Shown: positions 23,801-33,884 of the stretch, in pieces
How the letters are laid out: every line of letters begins with the position of its first letter
Numbering within the stretch: position 1 is the first letter of the stretch
From: Undaria pinnatifida
Taxonomy: Eukaryota > Sar > Phaeophyceae > Laminariales > Alariaceae
Assembly (NCBI GenBank): GCA_012845835.1
Contig: JABAKD010000002.1
Coordinates: forward strand, 682,001-746,000
DNA: 64,000 nt
Direction: 5' to 3'
Program-made: the position numbers and the translations under genes
Notes under the pieces: model-generated
Databases searched by the model: none
Told to the model about the DNA's origin: nothing
Seen by the model: only the letters and a program-made list of their open reading frames with translations

Positions 23801-26800
23801 TTGGTAAAAAGTGTGCTTCATACCTCTATCGTACCGATATTGCCGCGCCTAAGATATACCGTCCTAAAGGCAACATCGACCTACGACCTTACGTCAGGCA
23901 AAACTATCTATCTATTGCATAGATGAGTCAAGGCGGTCGATCTATAGAGTGCCGGTATGTGACACCGTGGTACTCGGGTGACACGGTTTTCAGATAAGCA
24001 CGTTCTGATAAGAAGTTTGCCGAACCGTTCTCACAGAAAGGATAACCTGGCGTTGAACGAGAAGATGCCCGCTGGCAACGATGAGATCCCGTTTCCGTTC
24101 AGAACCCTGCAAAACAAGCGGGCGCAGCGATTGACATAATAATATACTAGTGACATAATACTAGTTTGCTAGTGACATTGTATTACATTGAAGCCGGCCG
24201 CCCCGGTGGTGTAGTGCTTATCCTCGAATACTACAAGCAAGTGTTGGTTCTTGAATTCGATTCCCATCGTGGTGAAATTTTGAATAAACTTGGAAAAAAA
24301 AAAAAAAAAAAAAAAGGAGAATCTGCTGAGAACGCCTATTATGGCAGCGTGGGTAGGTACAGTTCGACGCTAGTAGACGAGGGAAGAAAATGCTGAATTA
24401 TTCTCGCGATACAAACGATGAAAATTAAGGCACGTACCGTAGTCGGGAGGGGCGAGGAGGGCCCGCTATATGACCCCGGATCTGAGCTACTACTGGGAGG
24501 GAGGGCGAGAGTAACGCGAGGATAATCAATGGGATGGAAAAAAATAAAAAGTGACATAATACCATTTATTTGCTATTGACACGCGTCAATAAAATAATTA
24601 AAAAGAACGAATCGACTTCTAAGAGCGCCTTCGTAGCAGCGAGGGTAAGCGCAATTCGATGTGCGTCGACGAGAAGGAAGAAATAGCTAGATAGAGTCTT
24701 CTCGCGATAAAAATGAAGGTGGGTACAGTAGTAGGGAGGGGAGAGAAGAGCTTGCTTTGTGATCCCGGATCTGAGTTACGCTTAGGGAGAGAGAAGGAAA
24801 AAGAATAGTGTGAAGATGATACCTACAAGGGATGGGCAGAAACAAAAAATGCCTTGAGTGCGTCGTTGACCATACAAACAATTATAAAAAAAATGTGTGT
24901 ACGAGAAACGGTAACCCGGTCCAATCCATCCCGAATGACCTTGTTTTATCTATTGGAACACACGACTTTCACTTGTTCCCGTAAAAAAAAACGGCTCTCA
25001 ATCAATCAGAAGATACAAACTCCATCTCACGAAAAGGCTGTTAGACGCAAACGTCTCCGTTGACCCCTTGGGAACCTCACGAGCTTCGACATACATCCCC
25101 AGTTTGTGGATGGAACTATTGATAGTCTTGGACATTGTTCGCAGTGGTACGTACGTTACGGGCAAAAGGCACACCAAAACAACGCCTACCTACAGTAGGA
25201 GGCATTAACATCCAAAGTAGTAGCTGAAGTCTCTCGGGGCATTTTATTGAGGGGCCACAACTCTGTCGTTGTATCTACGCGTGCTGAACAACGTCGCCGC
25301 TTACAGTCGTCTCAGCCTAAGCAGGCCGTCGAAGAGCCCGTTGGGGAGCTCCGTGAACCCAAGCCCTTGGCCTCCCAGCCCCCTAGCGCGGGATGAATCA
25401 AACCAAACAAGTTCAAGGCAATTACCAGCGATACAAAATTGGAAAGGTAGAACCATGTAAGACAACGAAACAGTGGCAACAAGGAATAGCTAGTAGGCCC
25501 ACTATGTGTCCGAGCGCATCTATTCATGATATATTTGTACAGTGTTGCTACACGAAATTCGGGGGCATAAATGAGGTACCGAGGCCTGCACGTAGTGACA
25601 CGTACGCGATGCAGGCGATGTTAGTACAAGTAGTCGAGCCTCGTGTTCCAGCCTCTGCCCTGAGCAAGGGGGAAAATGCCAACAAACGGACACGAGGACG
25701 GTGCAACGTTCAGTAACAAGCACCTGGTATATCCGCAGTCCAGGCAACCGGGCACGTGCTTTTCCACCACTGGTTACAAGATATTGGATTTGATTACCCT
25801 GCCGTCAGGACAAAGTCTACCTTCCAATCGCATCATCATACTCTGACCAACTTAATTTTTTATCTTGCAATGGGGCCAGTGGGCGACGTCGAGGTTTCGG
25901 GTAACACCCGGCATCAAACAAAGTCCAGATCGCGTTCATTTCAAGACCAATACTTCGCAAAAATCGCACGAGACTCTTACAATGGACAGAGTATCGCAAA
26001 GCTGCGTCGGTCGTCCCGGATCTTATGCATCTGGTTATACGAAGTATTCCATCATAACCAAGCGCGGTGAGGCTTACAATATCTGCAACTTGTCCACGTC
26101 GTCGAAAATCCCTGTCGGTAGAGTCCCAAGGCTCATCCTTCCCAAATATCTAGGGATAGAGGGGACGATACAGACGAAGGCGGAGAATGAAACACAACAA
26201 AGGAATTGTAACTGACGGAGATGTCAAGTCACGTGTACTCGAGGACGGCCGGTTCCCCTTGGTACATTCTGCGTTCCAGGAATGTGTATGATATGGGCAA
26301 TTAACAGGGAAAGTCACGCTGCGTGCGTTGGTATTGAACATGGCAAAAATAGTCATAATATGGCGAGTATGGGAGCGACGTCCTCCAAACCCACCGGGCA
26401 AGTAAAACATGCTACTAAAGATGGAAAACTATATGTTAAATTTGGTTCTACACCACACCTGGAAGGTTCGAATTCGACTTTGGACATGGAATGGACACGC
26501 CACGACCGTATAGGCAGGCGCAACTGCCCACAACAACCCAGGAGTTATGTTATTTGTTTCCTAACTCTCTGTCTACCATGCCTGTCGTCACGTGGCGTCC
26601 GCTATGTTATAGAATCGAGACGCGTGCCGCCGTGATGGGGGTATCGCTTTCTAGCTGAACCAAAACCCGACCCATGGGCGTTCTCATCCGAGGAAATACA
26701 GTACTCCCTGTCGCTGAAATTTCGTTGCCGGCCGTATTGGTGTATGTTTTTGATCGTTGGATGGCTAGGCCATGGATGTATTCTTCATCGGATTTAACTT

Positions 26801-29798
26801 TCACTTCGTCCTTTACGTCAGGCTTAGGGTGAGGTATATAGACCGAGGCTGCGTTAGGGGGTCGGGTTTTTGGGGCCGTTTATGGAATGCCCGACTGATG
26901 CTACGATGGCCTCCCCCCTAAACCGGCGATTTCTTTAACGAACGAATCATGTCTCCTCGACACGAGGACATATGCTATGAAGAAAATGTTTCCATTTATG
27001 TTCTTGTTTGCAAAGGACGATTGAACGATGACGTCGGGGTGGCATGGGGCACCGTGTTTCAGGAGTTACGGCCGGGAGCTGGTTTCAAAATCGGCGAGTT
27101 CGTTCAAGACAAGTTGGGGGGGGCTATCGAAGAACCGTCCCGGGGTCACTCGCTGGCCCTTTTGTATAAATTCCCGGGTCACTTGGGACCCTTTTATGGA
27201 ATGGCCCGGGGTCACTCGCGCCGAACCACTGACACGTCTCGAGGCTCTGCCTCTGTGCTTAGAGTTGCAGAGGTGGCACCGAAGTGTCTGTTTTAGGATC
27301 ACTTATGACGAAGAAAGACGACAGCTTAAAGATGGCGCTTATGTGGCCAACACATGGACACGAAGGAGAGTGACAGAGGTGGGCGATGCATTCCCTCGTT
27401 GTCACGGCACGGTGCAATGCCCATGCTACGGGCAGATTTTCTCTACTACTCTACAGATGGTTGCACTAGCCGACGGTTCGACCTATAGCAATTCCCTATA
27501 ACGTTTCTTAGAAGATCTCACCGGCATCTCAGATACTTACAGTGATGTGCTATTAATAGGAATCCTACAATGTAGTCAACGTCCCGAACGACATGTTGGA
27601 TACAGTGCGTCGGCGAAAAAGAACAAACTTAATTTCGTCGCATGTTGTATTTTCCCTCATCTACATTAAGACGCTTACTTTACTCGTGCGAAGTGACTGC
27701 GCATCAACAAAGACATGGGTCTCGATATCCATACATGAATCCTACCCTAACATCCAAAATTAAATACGCGCGATGAACCCCCCAGTTTCTTTGCGGTGGT
27801 AAGTTACCATCCATGCTGTTTGTTTTTGGCGATGTGAGTCCGTAATGGAATGGGAAGCTGCGCTACGCCAAACAAATCGCGACAGGTTTTATTCAGTGAG
27901 GTACAGGGTTACATTTACTGGTTGTGCGTCTGAGTGCCTCAAGCCCGGTTGGGAACAAGCGGAGTACCCTCCTCCTTATCGCACCCTGGGTCCAATAGGT
28001 CCTTCTTGGAAGAGCCTCAGAGCATTCGGGTGAACCGCTTCGGTAGCGTGCATCTCTAGTCCATGCGTTGCTCAATACTAGACGACTGTATGACCACCGG
28101 GTTCCGGCCATCGGATCCTCTGGCGCAAGTTGTGCTTGAGGGTGGACCTCGAAAACGCTGAACTAGTACTAAACGTTCTCAACGATTGGTGCATTGTTTC
28201 TTGATGGAGAGCATCTCATGGGACGTCCCATGGAGACAACTCGTACTTACATATATATCTAACTCCTTGAGGCACGCGAAGGGACCCATGTCGTACTCAC
28301 TGATACCTCAATCGGGATCCCTTGGGTACTTACAGATACTTGAGCCCGTCGAGGCCAGCGAAGGTTCCCAGAGGTAAGCTCTGTATCGCACGATTGTTGA
28401 GTAGCGACCTGGGGTACGGGGCGGGCACAGACAGGTATATAGAAATCGTGGGGAAAACATGTCAGGATGTAGTTATTGATGTATTTTTTTGTCTCTGAGA
28501 GAGTATGAAAGTGTGTGAGGGCGTCATGTCACGGTTGGGGGGGGGGAGTTTTAGGCACAATATTAGTGGCGAACGGGGTACTCGATCAGAGGACAATAGA
28601 TTCCCGCTGTAATTACAGTAGTTTTTCACCATCAAATGTTAGGTATATATGATGTATCAGGTACACACAAGGCATACTGCGTTATTTGTTGTAGACAATA
28701 CAACCATGATGTAGCTAGCCGAAAGGATTGGGGTTGTTCGCTGGTGCGCGCGTATATGTTTTGACGAAGTCAGCCTTAGGGTGGAGTGCAGAGGTCCTGC
28801 TCTCGTGTCGGATCACTGAGGGCGAAATGGCACCGTCTTTTCTGTAGCACAACCCAACCGTAGTATGACTGCAAGACAGAAGGGGGCAAGCTCAAAAAGA
28901 GGTCAAGTAGTTCGTAGTCGTAGTTTCGCCACGAGGGGTAACCTTCTGCGAGCACGCGCCTTCACGTATCTAACCGCATTACAAGGTCTACAAGGTGGCG
29001 TGACGGTGGCGCTACATAGATGCACGGGGGAACGATAGAGGTATAGCGCCTACTGGCAAAACTATTCCTGAGTGACGAAGTGTCTCAACTCAGGAACTAC
29101 CCAATATCCCCGAATTTTCATTTGTGTTTTAAAATTGTAATATTTAGTTTATTAACGGCATTCTGTAGTAGTGGATCAATATGCCGTTGCAATAGAGTGC
29201 TCTCCGTAGACGGATAGTTTATAGATTCCACGTGAAACCATGTCATGGTTGAGGTAAAACCTTGTGATATTAGGTGCCACACGCACGTCAAGGCAATCAT
29301 AGATTGCGATAGTGTAGATGACGATGATGGGACAGGCAGAAAGCCCCTCGTCTCAGCACCCTGCCCTACCCTGCCTTGTTCTGTCTGTCTTTTAGCGTTC
29401 TATTTAGAGAAATAATGTATAAGATTTGAACCTAGCCAGCGAGCCATGAGGCGAGACGAATAAAGACACCGGAACCCATGAGGGCCACGCTTCCCAACAC
29501 CGACCAACCACGAATCTTCCACTCGGAGTACCTTGACACCGTGTATATTTTAGCCGGACTGCCTTACACTTTCACACCTCTTTAAACCCATGTTTTGTGT
29601 GGCATGGCGTATACAGATACTTCGGTGAGCAGTGCCTGAAAATTTAGGATGCACCCCTACCCTATCAAGCGTCGGTGGGCACAGTGGACATGGTGGACAT
29701 AGTGGACATAACTCCGCGCCACTCACAACTCTTTGACGTGGGTCATGTCCGTGAAGAGGCCCTCAGGCAAAGACGACAAAACATTTCCACCCAAATCT
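17729..29798 (-). CDS. Leucine-rich repeat protein gene, one exon per repeat (10 exons, 5' end not found)
   Basis: Ten exons join in one frame on the minus strand: 29,798-29,727; 28,408-28,334; 26,149-26,078; 25,382-25,305; 24,106-24,035; 23,127-23,056; 19,631-19,524; 18,680-18,609; 18,331-18,260; 17,801-17,729. Nine carry one LRR each of the 24-residue type (pattern NLxxNxLxxLPxGxFxxLxxL). The last carries a half repeat, a cysteine and the stop. All introns are phase 2 with GT/AG borders. Exons that depart from 72 bp do so by 3, 6 and 36 bp, so the frame is kept throughout. LRRs of this kind form a curved binding surface; a receptor or recognition role is inference from the family and from exon-per-LRR genes known in brown algae. 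No signal peptide, membrane segment or kinase/ROC domain was seen, because the 5' part is missing or lies beyond recognition. Confidence 0.85.
18260..18331 (-). CDS. LRR gene exon 9, 72 bp
   Basis: Acceptor TGCCAG, donor GTGAGT. Reads NFSNNELVELPENVFTDLPA then LTE with the split codon CT|A (Leu). Twin exon at 5797-5868. Confidence 0.9.
18609..18680 (-). CDS. LRR gene exon 8, 72 bp
   Basis: Acceptor TGCCAG, donor GTGGGT. Reads SMRGNLLRTLPEELFTNTSR then LQT with the split codon AT|A (Ile). Twin exon at 5448-5519. Confidence 0.88.
19524..19631 (-). CDS. LRR gene exon 7, 108 bp
   Basis: Acceptor TTGAG (TTCAG in the duplicate), donor GTGAGT. Reads SMNQSNMPGSEDDAPRRSLT then KLPAGLFADLTTLKT with the split codon GT|G (Val). 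It is 36 bp longer than a standard cassette; the extra 12 residues lie between the first strand and the LP motif and include the acidic SEDD. Confidence 0.85.
19664..20958. other. Intron sequence of the LRR gene, unassigned
   Basis: Lies inside the 3.4-kb intron 19,632-23,055. A 167-codon minus-strand frame (19,892-20,395) has no recognised motif. No repeat shared with other parts of the window. Confidence 0.4.
20959..21692 (+). CDS. Candidate three-exon membrane protein nested in an LRR intron
   Basis: Exons 20,959-21,239, 21,336-21,406 and 21,466-21,692 join in one frame to 192 residues. Donors are GTATGT and GTAAAA, acceptors TTCAG and GCAG. The phases fit at both joins (CT|G and G|GT). 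Residues about 35-72 are acidic and repetitive (DEDSEDVDEDNEGLDKD). Two hydrophobic stretches follow: VRVVLLLLLSFASAYARGVL, and FLYPSLVGYALVLFLGYG encoded by exon 2. The tail is polar with LLDDDDMLPEDKA. The start at 20,959 is the first in-frame ATG of the open frame; a start in an earlier exon is possible. Function unknown. It is antisense to, and inside, an intron of the LRR gene. The consistent phases argue against chance, but no homologue is known to me. Confidence 0.5.
21689..21958 (+). other. Open frame overlapping the stop of the nested gene
   Basis: An 89-codon frame starts with ATG overlapping the TGA of the preceding exon (ATGA). It ends NWEVQLTEETPLSAAWDNVD. It may be 3' untranslated sequence of the nested gene, or its true C-terminus reached by another splice. 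No motif recognised. Confidence 0.25.
21959..22514. other. LRR intron sequence, unassigned
   Basis: No gene or shared repeat seen. Confidence 0.4.
22515..22800 (+). mobile_element. MITE-like element, copy 2
   Basis: Begins with CCAAGGCTACGGTAAGGGGG and shares the CACTCGCACGAGTG palindrome, the GCTTGGCGCA core and AAGACCGCAAAGGAAC with copy 1. The right end is degraded (GCCCCTATCG). Inserted in the LRR intron between exons 6 and 7. Confidence 0.75.
23056..23127 (-). CDS. LRR gene exon 6, 72 bp
   Basis: Acceptor CCGCAG after a pyrimidine-rich stretch, donor GTGAGG. Reads NLSDNPIRSLAETIFNGLNL then LHT with the split codon AT|C (Ile). Confidence 0.88.
23440..23560 (+). repeat. Minisatellite of CCATATTAATA-type units
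   Basis: About nine irregular 11-15 bp units (ATATTAATACC and variants) in the intron between exons 5 and 6. Confidence 0.75.
23700..23790 (+). repeat. 11-bp minisatellite (GGAATACTACA)
   Basis: About eight tandem units of GGAATACTACA with few substitutions. The ORF across it (23,624-23,926) reads the repeat and is not considered a gene. Confidence 0.85.
24035..24106 (-). CDS. LRR gene exon 5, 72 bp
   Basis: Acceptor TTGCAG, donor GTGAGA. Reads VLNGNGISSLPAGIFSFNAR then LSF with the split codon CT|G (Leu). Confidence 0.88.
24193..24315 (+). mobile_element. tRNA-derived SINE with poly(A) tail
   Basis: About 100 bp with an A-box-like GGTGGTGTAGTGC and a B-box-like GAATTCGATTCC (24,253-24,264), spaced as in a tRNA, followed by about 20 A residues. 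A second copy on the minus strand lies at 45,476-45,590. RNA polymerase III boxes plus a poly(A) tail are the hallmark of SINEs. It sits between LRR exons 4 and 5. Confidence 0.8.
24316..24850 (+). repeat. Two direct copies of a 250-bp unit
   Basis: 24,316-24,560 and about 24,600-24,850 share GATCCCGGATCTGAGTTACG-like sequence, GCGATA-AAATGAAGG and GGGATGGGCAGAAA-like ends with many substitutions. The TGACATAATAC motif precedes each copy. Class unknown. Confidence 0.65.
25305..25382 (-). CDS. LRR gene exon 4, 78 bp
   Basis: Acceptor GCTAG, donor GTAAGC. Reads GLGGQGLGFTELPNGLFDGL then LRLRR with the split codon CT|G (Leu). Two codons longer than the standard unit; the frame is preserved. Confidence 0.85.
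25756..26635 (+). other. Overlapping open frames antisense to LRR exon 3
   Basis: Three frames of 104-117 codons (25,756-26,070, 25,865-26,215, 26,282-26,635). The middle one overlaps exon 3 of the LRR gene on the other strand. No motif recognised; probably not genes. Confidence 0.25.
26078..26149 (-). CDS. LRR gene exon 3, 72 bp
   Basis: Acceptor CCCTAG, donor GTAAGC. Reads YLGRMSLGTLPTGIFDDVDK then LQI with the split codon TT|G (Leu). Standard 24-residue unit, although the usual Asn at position 5 is Met here. Confidence 0.85.
26820..27550. other. LRR intron with degenerate MITE-like phrases
   Basis: GGCTGCGTTAGGGGGTCGGG (26,847) and two copies of CCCGGGGTCACTCGC (27,140 and 27,208) resemble the ends and internal palindrome of the MITE family but form no complete element. 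A 157-codon frame (27,028-27,501) crosses them. Confidence 0.3.
27919..27985 (-). pseudogene. Possible relic LRR exon
   Basis: Reads LRLFPTGLEALRR, an LRR core lacking the Phe codon, between AG and a GTAAAT border. The length is 67 bp and the upstream part contains a stop. A degraded cassette is the simplest reading, but chance cannot be excluded. Confidence 0.4.
28251..28320 (-). pseudogene. Relic LRR exon
   Basis: Reads MGPFACLKELDI near its 3' end, followed by a GTAAGT donor; an AG acceptor lies 70 bp upstream. It is 2 bp short of a cassette, contains an in-frame stop and starts only 13 bp after exon 2, too close for an intron. Probably a dead cassette. Confidence 0.55.
28334..28408 (-). 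CDS. LRR gene exon 2, 75 bp
   Basis: Acceptor CCCCAG, donor GTAAGT. Reads SLLNNRAIQSLPLGTFAGLD then GLKY with the split codon CT|A (Leu). One extra codon relative to the 24-residue unit, placed before the LP motif. Confidence 0.85.
29727..29798 (-). CDS. LRR gene exon 1 (of those found), 72 bp
   Basis: Acceptor CCGCAG, donor GTGAGT. Reads DLGGNVLSSLPEGLFTDMTH and on to VKE with the split codon TT|G (Leu). Since it is already a full repeat with a phase-2 acceptor, exons must exist upstream or the gene has lost its 5' part. Confidence 0.85.
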
Positions 29799-29814
29799 CT
29801 GCGGACAGCAAAAG

Positions 29815-29945
29815 TCAAACCGAACACGGCAACGAAGCAGGCACAGGGAAGATGAACGGGGGTGGTTATTTATGGAACGGGCAAAACAAGTACGGCAACG
29901 AAGCGGGCACAGCAAAGAATACGGCGGGTGGGGATATATGGGATG
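29815..29945 (+). repeat. Tandem duplication of about 60 bp
   Basis: CGGCAACGAAGCAGGCACAG and CGGCAACGAAGCGGGCACAG begin two neighbouring units that both continue to GGTGG/GGGTGGG and ATATGGGA-like sequence. Lies just upstream (in gene sense) of LRR exon 1. Confidence 0.7.
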
Positions 29946-30224
29946 CTCCACAGCGAAATGGACGTTAAATTGCAACCCAAACGTTATGCTACGTGGTACT
30001 AAGGGAAGGGAAAATCGCCATTGAAGTTGCTGCCAGACTCAACAAGAACTAGGAATAAACTTGCCGTACTGGGTAACTCAAATCAAAAACACGTTAGAAT
30101 TCGCGACCTTCGCATGAAGGTGCATGTATTGTGACCTCGGCGGACCATGAACTCAGCAATTGATCAATGAACGCGCGTGATATTATTACGGCCTTATGTG
30201 CGAAGTAGCAATATCATGGTAATT

Positions 30225-30880
30225 TATACATGTTATGGAATCCCCTATACCCCATTGTGGCATTGTCATGTATAGCAGTTGTCCCTTTATAGCTGACAGG
30301 CGTTCTCGCCTGCATGAACGAACGGCTCCGCCCCCTCTTCTGTCAGAAGATGTGAGGGGGACAGCAAGCAACTAAACCGAGGGATGAAACATCCAAGAAA
30401 CCCGCGGGCGAGTGAACGTTACAGTAGTCAGAGGCGCCCCTGCATAACAGTAGTCGGTCCATAGGTCCATGCATCCCCAAATACTACTACACTGGCGTCG
30501 TCGACAGGACACCGGATGGGTTTAGTTCCTCTGATCTTTCTATGAATCTACATATACGGCCCTTCAGGGTGGGCTAGTGTTAACGGTATCCCCTCCTCTA
30601 CCCCGTTGTGGGGTTGTGATATATATAATGTGTTCTTTTAATTAATTTATATAATATATAATGTGTTCCCTTTGTAGCTGCCAGGCGTTATCGCCTGCCT
30701 GAACGAACGCCTCCGTTTCTGTCGTAAAGTATGCGGCGGAAGGCACGCAACTAATGCCCGAGATGTAGCATCCAAGCAACCCAGATGTGAGTGACCATTG
30801 AAAAGTCTAATGCACCCCAGCATAGCAGTAGCAGTCGGTCCCTAGGTCCACCAACCCCCAAATACTACTACACTAAGGCC
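30225..30880 (+). repeat. Two direct copies of a 290-bp repeat
   Basis: About 30,235-30,500 and 30,590-30,880 share CAGGCGTTNTCGCCTG, GAACGAACG, CATCCAAG-AACCC, GCATA-CAGTAG and CCCCAAATACTACTACACT. The CAGGCG...CGCCTG piece can form a hairpin. No coding capacity. Confidence 0.75.
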
Positions 30881-31987
30881 TTCCCCGTTTGAAAAAATAC
30901 GTCACTAACGCTTTCCCAAATTTAGGACATCAACCCCGGCAACAATAACTTATCGCTCTATCCATTTTCTTGGCGTTCTCCTATGGAAAAGCCCCACAAT
31001 AACAAATTGTCGCTCTAGACACACTAGGGGCTGTTACAGACACAGGCCCTTTCAGGTCTCTCTATTAGGCAGGTTCCACGTTGATCACTCACTTACTTGT
31101 ATTATATAAGCTCTTGTATTAGTCCCAAAAGCCACGGATAGAACTAAACGATCAACGCGTTGCGAGTCCGAGGAGCAAATGCACCATCCCATTTTTCCTA
31201 TGCGCACACGCCTTCAAAGACATGTGAAATCCTTTAGACTATATATTTTCCGTATCCAAGATATTTCGTCTTCTTAGGCTCCCAGGAAAATACAATAACA
31301 CTAGACCACCCTGATAAGCCGTATGTGCAGAAATATGAAAGATTCGGGCAAGCATCGGTCCACGGGCAAGAACATGACTCGAAGATGCTGCTCTTCAAAA
31401 CCTACCCCAACGCGAGGCTATCTAGCCTCAGGAAAAAATTCTACAGAAAAAAAACGTAAACGGAGAGCGGAAGACGGGAAGCAGACTACAGAAAACCCCG
31501 GCGAATGGCGGGATCAACAGGCGCGAGAACTATCACTTTCCGCGGATTAACGAGGGGAATGGTACCGAAGGGGACAGAAAAGGGAAAACGGGAACCATTG
31601 ACAAACTTGTCAGAGGACGATCGATCAAGGAACAGGCTCCATCTAGCGGTCAAGGGTGTAAAACAAATCGTTCTACACTAAAACCTAGTGGTTTGGCGTC
31701 AGCCAAGGGAAATTGTTGGAAAATTGCTGTCGGTCAAGGGCTGAAAGTGCCGTCTCCGGACCTATTGGTCTACACTATCTATTGATAGTACAGTAGTCTA
31801 CTGTATCAGCACTGTCGGTCTTCTTATAAGAAAGAGTCCTACCACAACAATTGGTCGCCCTACGATATCTACACTATCTACACTATCTACCTACACTATC
31901 AGCACTATCGGCCTTCTAATAATAAAGGTCTCCAAAAGTGGTTTAAAGTGAGAAATAGTCGCCCAAAATACTTCCCATAATTTAGAC
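30881..31987. other. Unassigned DNA
   Basis: Contains a short array of CTACACTAT units (31,865-31,905) and a 75-codon basic open frame (31,323-31,550) without recognisable motif. Confidence 0.35.
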
Positions 31988-32251
31988 CCAGGCTACGGTA
32001 GGGGGGTCCCCTTTTGGGCCTTTTATTTCAGTGGCTAGGGGCCACTCGCGCGAGTAACCCCTTTGTTCCTATGCAATTAGACGTTTTCTTTATGTTTTGC
32101 ATTGACGAAATCAATCCGCAATGCAAAGGTGATCTAAGCTGCGCCAAACCAAGTGCCTAAACCATCTTCATCCGTAGGGTACAGAACTACTCGTGCGAGT
32201 GGCTCAAACACACCAGTGAAAATGGGGGTACCCCCCCTACCGTAGCCTTGG
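31988..32251 (-). mobile_element. MITE-like element, copy 3 (best ends)
   Basis: Inverted ends CCAGGCTACGGTAGGGGGG and CCCCCCTACCGTAGCCTTGG are nearly perfect complements over about 19 bp. The core with CCGCAATGCAAAGG and GCTGCGCCAAACCAAG is the reverse complement of the other copies. Both internal CACTCG...CGAGTG palindromes are present. Confidence 0.85.
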
Positions 32252-32802
32252 TAAATAGTTGGTCTTAATAACATGAGTAACACGGCGAAACAGAAAATTC
32301 GACGACAACAACAGTTAACTGTCATTCCAATGTTGGTGTAAGGCGTACTCTTTCTTAGGTATATACTACGTACATGGCCTAAATGCAGTATGATATCCCG
32401 GTTTCTCATCAGAGGGTCGGTATACTGTATACAATATTACACGTCTTCACCTCAGCGTATGTATGTTCTTTGGGTTGGCCCCGTGGACATGCCACGCAAA
32501 CTATTATTATTGATATCACAGTAGTATTACAGGTTGGGGATTTCGGAAACTGTATTTATTTGTCCCCGTGACTGCATGAAAGCTATTTTAGGTGTGAAAA
32601 TTTGTAAAGCTCACACAGGAGATTGTGCTGGGTGCCTTCTGCGTTGTTCTCCTCTTTGGTCGCCTTTTCTATATTTATGTGCGGAACTTACTTTCTGTTG
32701 ATCATGACACAGGCCATTTATGAGCAGCGATCCCACCCCATGCCATTATCAGGTACATACGTACACCCTGCATCCATACTAGTGTTCTATGTATGCATGT
32801 GC
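32252..32802. other. Unassigned DNA
   Basis: No shared repeat; short open frames only. Confidence 0.4.
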
Positions 32803-33884
32803 ACAAGGGCTCCGCATGGGCGCCGGCATATGCCGGCACCCATGCTTCGAGTAGAGCAGGGCAGCACTTCGACTTAACAGAGTTTTCTGAAAAATGGGAA
32901 CGGAGCCTAAAATGAGAACGGACGGTTTTTTTTAGAAAGCAAACCAATTGTGTACAAGTGAAAAAAAAAAAAATGACAGTCCTGTGGGTCTGTACAGCAG
33001 CCTTCGAATGAGCTGTCGCTCAGGCTGGAAGTCCTCAGCATCGCCTCGGTAGCCAGCATCTAGAGAAATCACCATAGAGCCAGCGTATATCGCTTTTTGC
33101 GCCCACCCGAAGGCATGAGATGGAGCATGACCGTTCTGACGAGTTCCTCACTTGTCGATTCAATATTCGATAGAGTAAAAACCGTTGCCACACAACGCAT
33201 AGTCTACGCGTGTAGAATGTAAAGTAATGCCAAGAGACCGATATAGATCAACATTGGACCACTTGCTTCTGCCGTTTCCTGCGTGGATCCGATTCCGAGC
33301 TTCATCATAAATCGATCGGATAAATCCGAGCCCATACGCAGACTGACCCTTTGGTCTGGTCTCGAAGAAACGTGTCGAGTGCGCTTGTTGACGTTTTAAC
33401 TCAACCAATCATCCAGAGCCAGCAAGGAGGTGGCCATGTACGCTGCATGTGTTCTCTATGTAGCCACTGAGAGGCGTACACTGAGCCTTAGCTTCTGCTA
33501 CACCATGCATGATAGTGTGTAGATCCGAGGACCGCAGACCGACTGCCTTTGTTTGTATAGTCTAGTCTGATCGTTGAGAGACTTGCTGGTGGTATTCTGG
33601 GCCTGAAACACGGTGTCGCTGCCTTCGCCATTCAATCCCTCGAATGCTACTATAATGCTGTTACTTGTTGCTGTATATCACTCTTATCTGGTAGATAGAG
33701 TATTAGTTGTACGCGACAGCGCACGGAACTAAAAATTTGGCAGTTATGAATTTCAGCCTCGAATTATAGACGGAAAATAGAAACATATACCGGTATGGCC
33801 TTTTTAACTGTTCGCTGGTCGCTCAGTAGCCGGGGATTGTACATAATTTGTACATAAAGTTTCCGTCATCTGGGGACGATAGGG

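Noticed and set aside
24193-24270. tRNA gene
   Set aside because: A and B box-like elements are present but no cloverleaf with a proper acceptor stem could be drawn, and a poly(A) tail follows; a second copy exists, so it is a SINE.
27970-28050. Further LRR-like reading NALRLFQEG on the minus strand
   Set aside because: Only half a repeat, no donor site and a stop codon follows; too weak to list as an exon.
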